From NCBI RefSeq assembly GCF_003020585.1, contig NZ_PXUE01000003.1:124001-188000 (forward strand): a stretch of 64,000 nucleotides of DNA, written 5' to 3'. Of this stretch, positions 33,802 to 42,955 are shown in pieces. The notes under the pieces were generated by a model. The model had not been told where the DNA came from and made no database searches. It was given only the letters and a program-made list of their open reading frames with translations. Position numbers and translations under genes: made by a program. Position 1 is the first letter of the stretch. The number at the start of each line of letters is the position of its first letter. This DNA is from Chryseobacterium aurantiacum. Its GTDB lineage: Bacteria; Bacteroidota; Bacteroidia; Flavobacteriales; Weeksellaceae.

Positions 33802-34641
33802 ATGAAACGATTACTACTATTAGCCTGTACAATAACTACTTCTTATATTTTTGCTCAAAGCTGGAGTACTATAGGAAATACAGGTACAAATTCTTCAAAC
33901 AACTTTATTGGAACTAAGGATAATCAGAGTTTAATATTAAAAACCAATAATACTGAAAGAATAAAAATCAGTTCTACAGGAAGTGTAGCCATAGGTGGCC
34001 CTGTAATAGATCCAAACATCACTTTCAAAACTTATGGTAGAGCTCAGTTTCATACAAATGCTAATGCTGATGGTTTTCAAGTATTGGGTACATTGGATAA
34101 CGTTAGTGCTGGGGTAGATTTAATATGGGGAGTTTATAATAAATACCAATCTAATGATGTTGGATTATTAACTCTTTCTGCTCCTCTTTTCTCCGGTGAT
34201 TGGGCAAAACCCTTATTCTCAGTAAGAGCAAACGGGAGAGTTCTGATCGGAACATCAATGAACACAGCACTTTCCGGATGCAGTGACTGTAACGAATACA
34301 GATTATTTGTAAAAGATGGAATCAAGGCTGAAAAGGTAAAAGTTGAAAATCCATCAAGCAACGGTTGGGCTGACTACGTGTTCAAAAAAGGCTATAAACT
34401 CAGATCTTTGGAAGAGGTAGAAAAACACATTTCGGAAAAAGGTCATTTACCCAACATTCCATCCGCAAAAGAAGTGGAAAAAGATGGAATTAATCTAGGT
34501 GAAATGGATGCTAAGCTTTTGGAAAAAATAGAAGAATTAACCCTCTATTCCATTGAACAAAACAAACAACTGAAATCCCAGTCTGAAGAGATTAAGGAAC
34601 TTCGAGAACAAGTACAGCAATTAATTTCTACCAAAAAATAA
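33802..34641 (+). CDS. Secreted tail-fibre-like protein with C-terminal coiled coil
   Basis: This is a 279-residue exported protein with a signal peptide to about residue 18 (SYIFAQ). Residues 20-150 look like beta-rich, fibre-type repeats (GTKDNQSLILKTNNTERI, SSTGSVAIGG, FSVRANGRVLIGT). Residues 185-279 match a segment common at the end of Bacteroidota fibre-like proteins: GWADYVFKKGYKLRSLEEVE, GHLPNIPSAKEV, MDAKLLEKIEELTLYSIEQ, then a heptad-type coiled coil. This region resembles the self-folding chaperone ends of tail-spike proteins. It is the first gene of a three-gene run with a T9SS-CTD protein (6 nt) and the Rhs giant, so a shared surface role is plausible. No phage genes are around. 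Confidence 0.75.
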   Translation: MKRLLLLACTITTSYIFAQSWSTIGNTGTNSSNNFIGTKDNQSLILKTNNTERIKISSTGSVAIGGPVIDPNITFKTYGRAQFHTNANADGFQVLGTLDNVSAGVDLIWGVYNKYQSNDVGLLTLSAPLFSGDWAKPLFSVRANGRVLIGTSMNTALSGCSDCNEYRLFVKDGIKAEKVKVENPSSNGWADYVFKKGYKLRSLEEVEKHISEKGHLPNIPSAKEVEKDGINLGEMDAKLLEKIEELTLYSIEQNKQLKSQSEEIKELREQVQQLISTKK

Positions 34642-34647
34642 ATACCG

Positions 34648-35133
34648 ATGAAAAGAAAATTACTTTCTCTGTTTTCCCTGTTCATTGGATTTTTAGGGTT
34701 TTCACAAACTGAAGTCTACTTCAAATATGATGAAGCCGGAAACCAACGATATAGAGGAACTAACGCCGCGGGTAAAAACGCAGAAAAACAAATCCTAAAA
34801 GAAGCAAAAATTGAGGAACAGTCCAAAACAGCAGCCATTACCACGCAGGCTCTTAGTATGGATGAAACAACTTTCTGGAAACAGATCAGGCTCTACCCGG
34901 TTCCGGTGAACGATTATCTGACGATTGACTGGACTGAAGAAGTGGATGGATTAATAGAATCGGTTTCTCTCTACCAGCACAGTACCGTTCATTGGAAATT
35001 TCAGCAACAGAATATTCCTGGACTAAACCGTCAGCTTAAAATTAATATGACTGGGTATGATTGGGGTATCTATATTCTACGCTTTACCCTAAAAGACGGA
35101 AGAGTCTTTGCCAGAAATGTCACCAAAAGATAA
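34648..35133 (+). CDS. Small T9SS-CTD protein with one YD/Rhs-like motif
   Basis: This is a 161-residue exported protein with a signal peptide to about residue 19 (FLGFSQ). Immediately after comes TEVYFKYDEAGNQRYRG, which has the xYDxxGNxxxR shape of an Rhs/YD repeat. A helical Lys/Glu linker (25-70) follows, then a T9SS type A-like sorting domain (IRLYPVPVNDYLTIDWTE, WGIYILRFTLKDGR, ending FARNVTKR). It lies 6 nt downstream of the fibre-like gene and 102 nt upstream of the Rhs gene, which itself lacks a sorting domain. A role as a surface partner or carrier for the Rhs system is possible but unproven. It may alternatively be a shrunken Rhs-CTD gene. Confidence 0.7.
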   Translation: MKRKLLSLFSLFIGFLGFSQTEVYFKYDEAGNQRYRGTNAAGKNAEKQILKEAKIEEQSKTAAITTQALSMDETTFWKQIRLYPVPVNDYLTIDWTEEVDGLIESVSLYQHSTVHWKFQQQNIPGLNRQLKINMTGYDWGIYILRFTLKDGRVFARNVTKR

Positions 35134-35235
35134 AGATTAAAAGAAAAATGTAAAGGCATTGAAAGAGTTTTCTTTGCTCTTACCTGTATTGAGTAATCTT
35201 TATTAATTATCACTTATAAAATAACCAATATAAAT

Positions 35236-38200
35236 ATGAAATTTATTTCATCATTGATATTATCCTTGTGTTCAGTAATAGGTTTTTCACAAACCATACT
35301 GTACCAGGCAGAAACTACTTCACGGACAGTGCAAGATCCACAAACAGTTATTTTGACTGAAGGATTTCATGCAAAATCAGATGTTTCTAATCCTTTTATT
35401 GCTAAGATTGGTCCTGCGACAGAAACCCCAGGCGGAGGACTAGTAGATTCAGGAGCAGGAGCAACCAATCCATCAGGAACAACGGCTCCACAAGGGAAAA
35501 GTTTCCATGATACTAAAGGGAATATTGAAGTAAATGGAGCCGGACAATTGCAATTTACTTTACCTATTGCTTTACCACCTGGGGTGAAAAGCGTAGCACC
35601 GCAAATTAACCTTGTTTATACTAGTGGCTCTGGAAATGGAATTGCTGGATATGGATGGAATATATCAGGCCTTACAGCTATTTCAAGAATAGGGAAAACC
35701 ATTGAGAAAGATGGAGAACTACAGGGAGTCCAACTAGACTATTCTGATTATTACAGCTTCAATGGGCAAAGGCTGATCTTGAAATCTGGTGAATATGGAA
35801 AAGATGGAGCCGAATATGTTACGGAGAAATATTCCAATATCAAAATAAAATCTCTTGGCTCAATAACAGGACAAACATGGAAAGGTCCTGAATATTGGGA
35901 GGTCACTTTTGAGGATGGTTCACAGGCTTGGTATGGGGCAACCAATTCGGGGCTTAGTAATGCCAGAACTCCTATCGAATACAATATTGTCAAATGGAAA
36001 GATGCACTGGGGAATTTTATTATTTACAACTACACCCAGAACAATTATAATAATATAGCGATAATTTCAACTATTAGCTGGGGAGGAAATGAAAATCTTG
36101 GGAAAGCACACTTTAATAGTATTACATTCAATTACAATACAAATACCACAAGAAACTTAAAGGAAATATCATATATAAATGGAATTTCGCTGTTTCAAGA
36201 TAAACTTTTAAACGACATAGTTGTAAAATCTAATAATAATCAATTTAAAAGATTTCTAATTGAATACAGTAATAATGGTTCAAATTATCAATTTGTTAAT
36301 AAAATAACTGAATACAATGCCAATAATGAACCTGCTAATCCCATAGTTTTTGAAAATGCATCATCTACTCAATCATCAAATACTTTTAATCAAAATTCTA
36401 GGTTTGACGAAATATATGGGGATAGTGTTGTTTCAGGAGATTTTAATGGTGATGGAAAATTAGATTTTATCAAAGGAAACACATTAATGCTAGGAAGGCT
36501 TGATGGTTCAGGAAATTTTGTAAATATTAATTACACAGGAACGGTTATAACTCGTGGCAATTACCCTAAAAATAATGGGGTAATGCCATCAAACGATACA
36601 TTCTTTACTTATGAATGGGTTTTTGGGCCAACTTATAAATTAACTCTTAGAGCCTATAATTTTAATGGGTCTGGAGTTGATGAAATCATGCTAAAGCAAT
36701 TTGATTTTTCTTCATTTGGGTTTTCAGATCTAACAGGTTATCATGGGACTCAACATGGACCAATAGGCTATCTGCTCAGTGATTTAAAATTTCTTGAAGG
36801 AGATTTTAATGGTGATGGTATTTCTGAATTTATTATTACTACATTAAAAGATGTATATGAAGAAATTTGGGGACAAGACTGGAACGGGTATCCCGAATTG
36901 CAAGGAACTGCAAATATTGGAAGTGAAGTTTTTGAATTCTACCTTGACCCATTGCAAGGAATACTAAAAAAGAGAGAGTATCCGCTAACGGATTATACAA
37001 CCAATATGGGACAGTATACCTTTATTTCGTCTGCCTACTATAAGCCTATACCATTAGGTGATTTTGATGGTGATGGAAAAACAGATTTATTTGGGTTGAA
37101 AGACGGGACTAAAATCTACTCCCTAAATACTGTCACAAAAGAATTTGATTTAAAAGCACAATCTCCAGCTCAAATTTCTGTTAAAGGAGTGGCACTACTT
37201 GGTGATTTTAATGGTGATGGAAAAACTGATGTAATGTCTCCAGTAGCAGAAGACTCTTCAGACTGGAAAATGTTTATTTCAACAGGTAAAGGTATTGCAG
37301 AGTACTATTATTCAAATTTGTCACTTTATAAACCTCAGCATACTGGAGCTCCTACTAAGCGAAGAAATACCATAAGAAATTACTTTGTACCTGACCTGAA
37401 TAAAGATGGGAAAAGTGACTTCCTTCAATTCCAATCTGAGGTATGGTTTAGAGAATGGGCAATCAATAATCCAGATTCTAGTTATGGCTTTGTTTATTTC
37501 AGAAATGATGGTGTAGACACTACAGGTAAACCTGTACTTACAGTCGCTTATGATCTAGCCTCTAAAGAAGAAACAGCATGGGGAGATAAAAATGGTGAAG
37601 ACATTAACTACTCTAATTATGGAGAGCACTATTTGCCTTTATTGGGAACTTTTCGTCTTTCGCAGTTAAATACCGACTTTGCTATTATCCATAAGACAAA
37701 ACTTATCACATGGGATCTAGAAGGTAAGCTTGATAAAATAGCAAGAATTAAATCTATTATCCAAGGAGGTGTAAAAACAGATATAGAATATTCTCCTTTG
37801 ATAAATGAAGGAAACATTTATAAATCTTATTTAGAGACTACTACTGTAAATTATCCTTATGTTAATATTAAAGAGAATCTAAACTATCATGTTGTCTCAA
37901 AACTAACCCAAGGAGAAAGAAAACAGGAATTTAGATACAGAGATTTAATAGGACATTTGCACGGTAAAGGAATTATTGGTTTCAGACAAACTGCAAGATC
38001 CACATTCTTTGCCAATGGATTTGAAAATACTAAAATCTGGACAGGTTCAGAAATAAACCCTATTAATGAAGGATTACCGTATAAGGATTGGTCTATAAGA
38101 ACTGCGGATGAAACAAAAATATTTCCGATTGATATTTCGTTAAATAACACTCAACTATTAACATTCAAACAATATGATTATAAAATTGATAAGTTATTGA

Positions 38201-41200
38201 ATGGAAATGTTGTTACTAATGTTTCTAATGCGGATAAATCTAAAATAGTTCTTGCCATTAATCCGTCTGTAACGACATCAAAAGATTTTTTAACCAATAT
38301 TAAAACAATTCATACTGTAGAGCAATATGATAATTTATATCTTCCTAAAAAATCGGTAACGAGGATTAATGACGGATACTCTGTTTCAACATCTGAATTA
38401 GAATATTATCCGCCTAATACTACCCCCGGAACAAATTATAGCATTGGAAAACCTAAAGTTAAAACAGAAACTGTTCAGGCATATAGTGATACAAAATCTG
38501 CTAAGGAAGAATATACTTATGAAAACAATCTTTTAAAAACGTTAAAAACATGGAACAGGGATAATACTGGATATTTGCTTGAAACCTATAGTAATGATGG
38601 TTTCGGAAATATTACCCAAAAAGTAATAAGTAACAGCATTGATGCTCAAATCCAAACAAATACAAGTGAGTATGATCCAAAAGGAAGATTTGTAATCAAA
38701 AAAACAGATAACTTAGGATTAGAAACCAATATTGAATATAATGATTGGGGACAAATAAAAAAACAGAAAGATCCTTTAGGAAATACGCTTGTTAACACAT
38801 ATGATGGTTGGGGAAAACTACTGACCTCCAAAACCAATCTTGGAGGAACAACCGCGTATCAGTATAACAAAGATAACAATTCTAATATCACTGTTACACA
38901 ATATTACCCCGATGGGGATATTTCTAAAAAATTCACCAACAGATTAGGCCAGGATTATAAAACTTCTACCAAAGCATTTGGGCAAGGGCAATTTATTTCA
39001 AAAGATATTACTTATGATGTTTTAGGCAGACAAACTTCAGAAAGTGAACCTTACTTTGAGGGACAAAATGCATCTCAATGGAATACTATTGTTTATGATG
39101 ATACCGTTTTCCCTGCCAAAGCTAGTGCTAATGCATTCAGCGGGAAGAGAACAGAAACCTCAGTTTCCAGTTTAACCACAACGATAAAAGAACTTAATGG
39201 TTATGGCAGAACAACCTCCAAAACTACAGATGCCCTGGGAAATGTCATTTCTTCCACCGACAAAGGAGGAACGATTCAATTCTCCTACAATGCAGCAGGA
39301 GAACAAATTCAGGTAAAATATGCCGAAAATATTGTTACGACAAAATATAACTCCTGGGGAAGAAAATCAGAATTTAACGATCCTTCTAATGGCATTTACA
39401 AATATGAATACGATGGATTCGGACAACCAAAGAAGATCATAAGTCCGAAAGGAACCAAAGAATATAGCTACAACGCTTTGGGGCAATTAATTTCTCAAAA
39501 AGAACTCTCTACTGTTGATGGTGGAGAAGCAACCAATAAATTAATTTCCTTTGCTTATGACGATAAAGGAAGGATTATTTCAAGATCAGGAACTTCGAAA
39601 GGAAAATCATACAGTTCCAATATCAGTTATGATCCACAGGGAAGAGTATTATCATCTTCGGAAAGCAGTAGTGGAAAGTATTTTATCCAAAAAGATATTA
39701 CCTATGATGATAAAGCAAGGGTTGTTTCTTATGAGAAGCAATTATATTCTTCTGGTGTTCTTACTAAGGTTCAGATTGAAAATGTATATAGCGCTTGGAA
39801 TGGAGAGCTTATACAGGTAAAAGATAAAATAACTGGCAAGAGCCTGTGGGAGCTTAAGGAAGCCAATGCTAAAGGCCAGGTTTTAAAAGCTAAATTAGGA
39901 GTAGCGGATGTTAATAATACCTACGATGCTAATGGGTTCTTAACGAATGTTAGCCATTCATCAGCTGTTAAGCCAAGCATTCTGCAACTTTCTTACTCAT
40001 TTGATGCTATAAAGAATGAGCTGAAAAGCAGAATAACTGGAGGGGATTTCAATATAGTAGAATCTTTCGATTATGATGATAACAACCGATTAATTAACTG
40101 GACGAATCCTGTAACCGGAATCAAGCCAGCAATGAACAGAAATGTCTATGACATCAAAGGAAGAATTACCCAAAACGATCAGGTAGGAACCATCAAGTTT
40201 GAGAATTCTGCCAAAATCTACCAACCGACAGGAATGACGTTGAATGCTGCCGGAGAACAGAATTATAATAATAATTTAATACAAAGCATTAGCTATAACG
40301 AAAATAATGACCCTGTATTCATTGATGGGATTAAAGGAGACGCCGCATTCCAGTATGGCTTAACGAGCATGAGACAAAGAGTTACCTTTGGCGGTAATTT
40401 CAGTACAGATGGAGAAGGGAAATTCACTAAATTTTACAGTGAAGACGGAAGCTATGAAGTGATAAAAGATAATACGACCGGAAAGGAAAAGCATATTCTT
40501 TATATTGGTGGGACACCATATGAATCTAATATTCTATATTTAAAGAACTATACGGAGAGCAGCGGTTCTTATAAATTTTTGCATAAAGATTATATCGGAA
40601 GTATTCTGGCGATCAGTGATGAGGTAGGAAATAAACTGGAACAAAGGCATTTTGATGCGTGGGGTAATTTCACTCATTTACAGATTGGCAATGGAGCGGT
40701 TATTACAGATAAGGACGCTATTCTGAACTTATCGAAAGATCTTAGTGTAGACAGAGGATATACCAGTCATGAGCATTTTATGGAAGTAGGAATCATTCAC
40801 ATGAATGGTAGATTGTATGATCCATTACTCAGAAGATTCTTAAATGCAGACGAGAATATACAAGATATATTCAACACCCAGAATTACAACAAATATGGAT
40901 ATGTATTTAACAATCCATTGATGTATAATGACCCGAATGGGGAGTTTGTCTGGTTTGTCCCTATCATAGCAGCTGTAGTTTCGGAGTTTTTTACCATGTA
41001 TTATACACAGACTCCTTTTAATGGAGCTCGTTTTGTAGGTGGTCTTGCTATGTCATATGCAAGCGCTGGAATAGCAGGAGCGATAGGAGACGTATTTAAA
41101 ATAGCTTCTGTAGCAGGAGCTCTTGGTAAATGGGGAACGATTGTAGCCAGAGCAGGGGCACACGCTCTAACGCAGGGTATTTTTTCAACAGTACAAGGAG

Positions 41201-41997
41201 GTAACTTCTGGGGTGGTGCTTTAAGTGGTGCTTTTGCTAGCGTATCTAATGATTTACTTGGATTAGCTACAAGTAAGGTAGGTGAAAATAATATTTTAAG
41301 AAGTGATGGTTTTGCTTTATTTAATGGAGCGGTAAGTGGCGGTGCTGGTTCTGTGCTTGGAGGCGGGAATTTCTGGATGGGTGCAGGACAAGGACTAATT
41401 GTTACGGCTTTTAATTACTTAGCGCATAAAGAAACTACTGTTGTGGAAGATAGTCCTGATAATGGGTATGATAAAAATGGAAATAAAATTAACAATAATG
41501 GTGGAGATAAAACAGATTATAAATATGATGATAATGGAAATGTAATATCTTCAACGTCTGTAAAAATAACTCGTTCTCAAGGAGGAGAGCTTTCTTCTTC
41601 ATTTGAAGGATATGGGTTCAGGCACTATAACCAAGGAACGGGTGGAGCTATGTATGATGCCAGCTGGGATGTTGCTTCAATGTTTATTGGTGCTGGAGAA
41701 GTGAAAGCAGGATATAATGTTTTGAAAATGGGGGTGACAAAAGTATTAAAATCAGAAGTGGGCATAAGAACTGTATTTGGAGCTTCAAAATATACCTTAA
41801 AATCTTCTGTTTTCTTTGAAAATGTAATAGGATCAAAAAGTATTAATTTATTTGGATTGAAATCTCTACCAACATTATATGGAAAAGCTGTTACTTGGGG
41901 TACATTTTTAGGAAGAAATTCACCAATAATTGGGACTGCAATGATGTATGACAGCGCACGCAGAATAAATAGTTCAATTACAAAAACTAGAAAATAA
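35236..41997 (+). CDS. Giant Rhs/YD-repeat polymorphic toxin with SpvB and FG-GAP regions
   Basis: This is a 2253-residue exported protein with a signal peptide to about residue 18 (VIGFSQ). About 80-380 is an SpvB/TcaC-like region (GNIEVNGAGQLQFTLPIALP, GIAGYGWNISGL). Residues 400-730 carry FG-GAP/VCBS Ca-binding repeats (GDFNGDGKLDF about 400, GDFNGDGISEF 521, GDFDGDGKTDLFG 608, GDFNGDGKTDV 655, DLNKDGKSDF 718). Residues 1100-1800 hold many YD repeats. The Rhs core ends at about 1900 (DPLLRRFLNADE ... NPLMYNDPNGEFVW). The last 353 residues are a variable tip that I do not recognise, Gly/Ala-rich then mixed. The stop overlaps the first immunity candidate (TAATG). By family it is a contact-dependent toxin delivery shell; the route of export here is not evident. 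Confidence 0.93.
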   Translation: MKFISSLILSLCSVIGFSQTILYQAETTSRTVQDPQTVILTEGFHAKSDVSNPFIAKIGPATETPGGGLVDSGAGATNPSGTTAPQGKSFHDTKGNIEVNGAGQLQFTLPIALPPGVKSVAPQINLVYTSGSGNGIAGYGWNISGLTAISRIGKTIEKDGELQGVQLDYSDYYSFNGQRLILKSGEYGKDGAEYVTEKYSNIKIKSLGSITGQTWKGPEYWEVTFEDGSQAWYGATNSGLSNARTPIEYNIVKWKDALGNFIIYNYTQNNYNNIAIISTISWGGNENLGKAHFNSITFNYNTNTTRNLKEISYINGISLFQDKLLNDIVVKSNNNQFKRFLIEYSNNGSNYQFVNKITEYNANNEPANPIVFENASSTQSSNTFNQNSRFDEIYGDSVVSGDFNGDGKLDFIKGNTLMLGRLDGSGNFVNINYTGTVITRGNYPKNNGVMPSNDTFFTYEWVFGPTYKLTLRAYNFNGSGVDEIMLKQFDFSSFGFSDLTGYHGTQHGPIGYLLSDLKFLEGDFNGDGISEFIITTLKDVYEEIWGQDWNGYPELQGTANIGSEVFEFYLDPLQGILKKREYPLTDYTTNMGQYTFISSAYYKPIPLGDFDGDGKTDLFGLKDGTKIYSLNTVTKEFDLKAQSPAQISVKGVALLGDFNGDGKTDVMSPVAEDSSDWKMFISTGKGIAEYYYSNLSLYKPQHTGAPTKRRNTIRNYFVPDLNKDGKSDFLQFQSEVWFREWAINNPDSSYGFVYFRNDGVDTTGKPVLTVAYDLASKEETAWGDKNGEDINYSNYGEHYLPLLGTFRLSQLNTDFAIIHKTKLITWDLEGKLDKIARIKSIIQGGVKTDIEYSPLINEGNIYKSYLETTTVNYPYVNIKENLNYHVVSKLTQGERKQEFRYRDLIGHLHGKGIIGFRQTARSTFFANGFENTKIWTGSEINPINEGLPYKDWSIRTADETKIFPIDISLNNTQLLTFKQYDYKIDKLLNGNVVTNVSNADKSKIVLAINPSVTTSKDFLTNIKTIHTVEQYDNLYLPKKSVTRINDGYSVSTSELEYYPPNTTPGTNYSIGKPKVKTETVQAYSDTKSAKEEYTYENNLLKTLKTWNRDNTGYLLETYSNDGFGNITQKVISNSIDAQIQTNTSEYDPKGRFVIKKTDNLGLETNIEYNDWGQIKKQKDPLGNTLVNTYDGWGKLLTSKTNLGGTTAYQYNKDNNSNITVTQYYPDGDISKKFTNRLGQDYKTSTKAFGQGQFISKDITYDVLGRQTSESEPYFEGQNASQWNTIVYDDTVFPAKASANAFSGKRTETSVSSLTTTIKELNGYGRTTSKTTDALGNVISSTDKGGTIQFSYNAAGEQIQVKYAENIVTTKYNSWGRKSEFNDPSNGIYKYEYDGFGQPKKIISPKGTKEYSYNALGQLISQKELSTVDGGEATNKLISFAYDDKGRIISRSGTSKGKSYSSNISYDPQGRVLSSSESSSGKYFIQKDITYDDKARVVSYEKQLYSSGVLTKVQIENVYSAWNGELIQVKDKITGKSLWELKEANAKGQVLKAKLGVADVNNTYDANGFLTNVSHSSAVKPSILQLSYSFDAIKNELKSRITGGDFNIVESFDYDDNNRLINWTNPVTGIKPAMNRNVYDIKGRITQNDQVGTIKFENSAKIYQPTGMTLNAAGEQNYNNNLIQSISYNENNDPVFIDGIKGDAAFQYGLTSMRQRVTFGGNFSTDGEGKFTKFYSEDGSYEVIKDNTTGKEKHILYIGGTPYESNILYLKNYTESSGSYKFLHKDYIGSILAISDEVGNKLEQRHFDAWGNFTHLQIGNGAVITDKDAILNLSKDLSVDRGYTSHEHFMEVGIIHMNGRLYDPLLRRFLNADENIQDIFNTQNYNKYGYVFNNPLMYNDPNGEFVWFVPIIAAVVSEFFTMYYTQTPFNGARFVGGLAMSYASAGIAGAIGDVFKIASVAGALGKWGTIVARAGAHALTQGIFSTVQGGNFWGGALSGAFASVSNDLLGLATSKVGENNILRSDGFALFNGAVSGGAGSVLGGGNFWMGAGQGLIVTAFNYLAHKETTVVEDSPDNGYDKNGNKINNNGGDKTDYKYDDNGNVISSTSVKITRSQGGELSSSFEGYGFRHYNQGTGGAMYDASWDVASMFIGAGEVKAGYNVLKMGVTKVLKSEVGIRTVFGASKYTLKSSVFFENVIGSKSINLFGLKSLPTLYGKAVTWGTFLGRNSPIIGTAMMYDSARRINSSITKTRK

Positions 41998-42302
41998 TGA
42001 AAGATTTAGAGAAAAAGATTATAGATTTTTTTTCAAAATATGACATCCCCATTAAAGATGTTAATGCGATTATAAATCCAGATTTTATTTTATCTGATGA
42101 TGCTAACATAATTATGGGACGTTTTATAAAGGAATTTAATATAGAGAAAGGTTATTTAGAAATAGATAAATTTTTCGAACCTTTATCCAGTATTAGTTTT
42201 AATTTATTTAAGAAAAAAAGTAAAAAAGTAAATCGACCATTAATTACCGTTGCTCATATGATAAAAGTAGCAAAGCGAAAAGAATGGTTTGACCCTGAAT
42301 AG
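41997..42302 (+). CDS. Immunity candidate 1 (DUF1493-like)
   Basis: This is a 101-residue soluble protein whose ATG overlaps the Rhs stop by one base (TAATG), the classical position of an immunity gene. The pattern LEKKIIDFFSKYDI, LSDDANIIMGRFIKEFNI, IDKFFEP and ITVAHMIKVAKRKEW is close to DUF1493 proteins as I remember them. It is a relative of the protein at 42434-42751: both have an FFxK start, a KEF-I centre and an identical ending, AKRKEWFDPE. It is acidic, as many immunity proteins are. The likely role is to bind and neutralise the current Rhs tip. The 3' end is part of a 99-bp direct repeat. Confidence 0.75.
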   Translation: MKDLEKKIIDFFSKYDIPIKDVNAIINPDFILSDDANIIMGRFIKEFNIEKGYLEIDKFFEPLSSISFNLFKKKSKKVNRPLITVAHMIKVAKRKEWFDPE

Positions 42303-42365
42303 AAGTTCAAATTGTTGTTTCTTTCTGATGTAAAAGTTGACTTATTATTTCGTGTGCCAGTGTGG
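42267..42365 (+). repeat. 99-bp direct repeat, copy 1 (immunity 3' end plus tip junction)
   Basis: Starts GTAGCAAAGCGAAAAGAATG in the 3' end of immunity candidate 1 and ends at TGCCAGTGTGG. Copy 2 at 42716-42814 differs at only two positions. The final bases correspond to Rhs-tip coding sequence (see the remnant at 42799). Confidence 0.9.
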
Positions 42366-42425
42366 TTTGGAGGTGCACGAGCAGGAGTAGGAAACGGACT
42401 TATCTATAATACAACTAATAAATAA
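42366..42425 (+). pseudogene. Rhs tip remnant 1
   Basis: The frame reads FGGARAGVGNGLIYNTTNK and stops at 42423-42425, 8 nt before immunity candidate 2. It has no start codon. Position and Gly-rich character suggest the last codons of a lost Rhs C-terminal tip. The fragment is too short to be certain. Confidence 0.5.
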
Positions 42426-42433
42426 CACTGAAG

Positions 42434-42751
42434 ATGAATATACAGGAGAAAGTAATAATGTTTTTTAAAAAATGGGGAGTTTATAATGGTGAATTAAAAA
42501 ACAAAACAATTATTAATGATATAAATGAAGATTTTATGGATTTGGAATGGTTATTTGAATCTTTCTTTAAAGAGTTTGATATTGAGAACAGCCATGATTT
42601 TGATGTTTATAAATATTTTTATCAAATATCATTTTTAAAAAAAATTTTGATAGAATTTGGATTTAAAATTAAAATAGAAAACAAACCATCAATAACAATA
42701 CACCATATGATAGAGGTAGCAAAGCGAAAAGAATGGTTTGATCCTGAATAG
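42434..42751 (+). CDS. Immunity candidate 2 (DUF1493-like)
   Basis: This is a 105-residue protein related to immunity candidate 1: EKVIMFFKKWGV, a central LFESFFKEFDIENSHDFDV, YKYFYQ and ITIHHMIEVAKRKEWFDPE. The N-terminal two thirds have diverged strongly while the 3' end is nearly identical at DNA level (99-bp repeat), which points to recombination. It follows a tip remnant by 8 nt with no full toxin gene attached, so it looks like an orphan immunity gene retained after tip replacement. It is acidic, with no signal peptide. Confidence 0.72.
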   Translation: MNIQEKVIMFFKKWGVYNGELKNKTIINDINEDFMDLEWLFESFFKEFDIENSHDFDVYKYFYQISFLKKILIEFGFKIKIENKPSITIHHMIEVAKRKEWFDPE

Positions 42752-42814
42752 AAGTTCAAATTGTTGTTTCTTTCTGATGTAAAAGTTGACTTATTATTTC
42801 GTATGCCAGTGTGG
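42716..42814 (+). repeat. 99-bp direct repeat, copy 2
   Basis: Two mismatches to the copy at 42267-42365 (GATCCT for GACCCT and CGTATG for CGTGTG). It covers the immunity 3' end, the stop, a spacer and the first bases of an Rhs-tip fragment. Confidence 0.9.
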
Positions 42815-42954
42815 GAATAGCAAATGGTGTAGGAGAAATTTTCCAGATAGGAAGTCAGGTTGCCAATTCTTTAGGAAGTACCTGGACCATTGCAGCGAGA
42901 GCAGGAGCTAAAATGTCTTGGGCAAACTCTAGCATTATGAAAAAAATATTTTAA
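42799..42954 (+). pseudogene. Rhs tip remnant 2, truncated allele of the post-core region
   Basis: The open frame without a start reads SYASVGIANGVGEIFQIGSQ and later TIAARAGAK before a stop at 42952-42954. It aligns with residues about 1940-1980 of the intact Rhs protein (SYASAGIAGAIGDVFKIAS, TIVARAGAH). It is thus a broken copy of the segment just after the Rhs core, ending after about 52 codons, and is followed one base later by the next small gene. Confidence 0.75.
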
Positions 42955-42955
42955 A

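Noticed and set aside
33802..35133. Possible prophage or tailocin fragment (tail-fibre-like protein)
   Set aside because: No capsid, portal, tail-tube, integrase or lysis genes are nearby, and this fibre-like family is common in Bacteroidota outside phages. The gene is better seen as part of the Rhs module.
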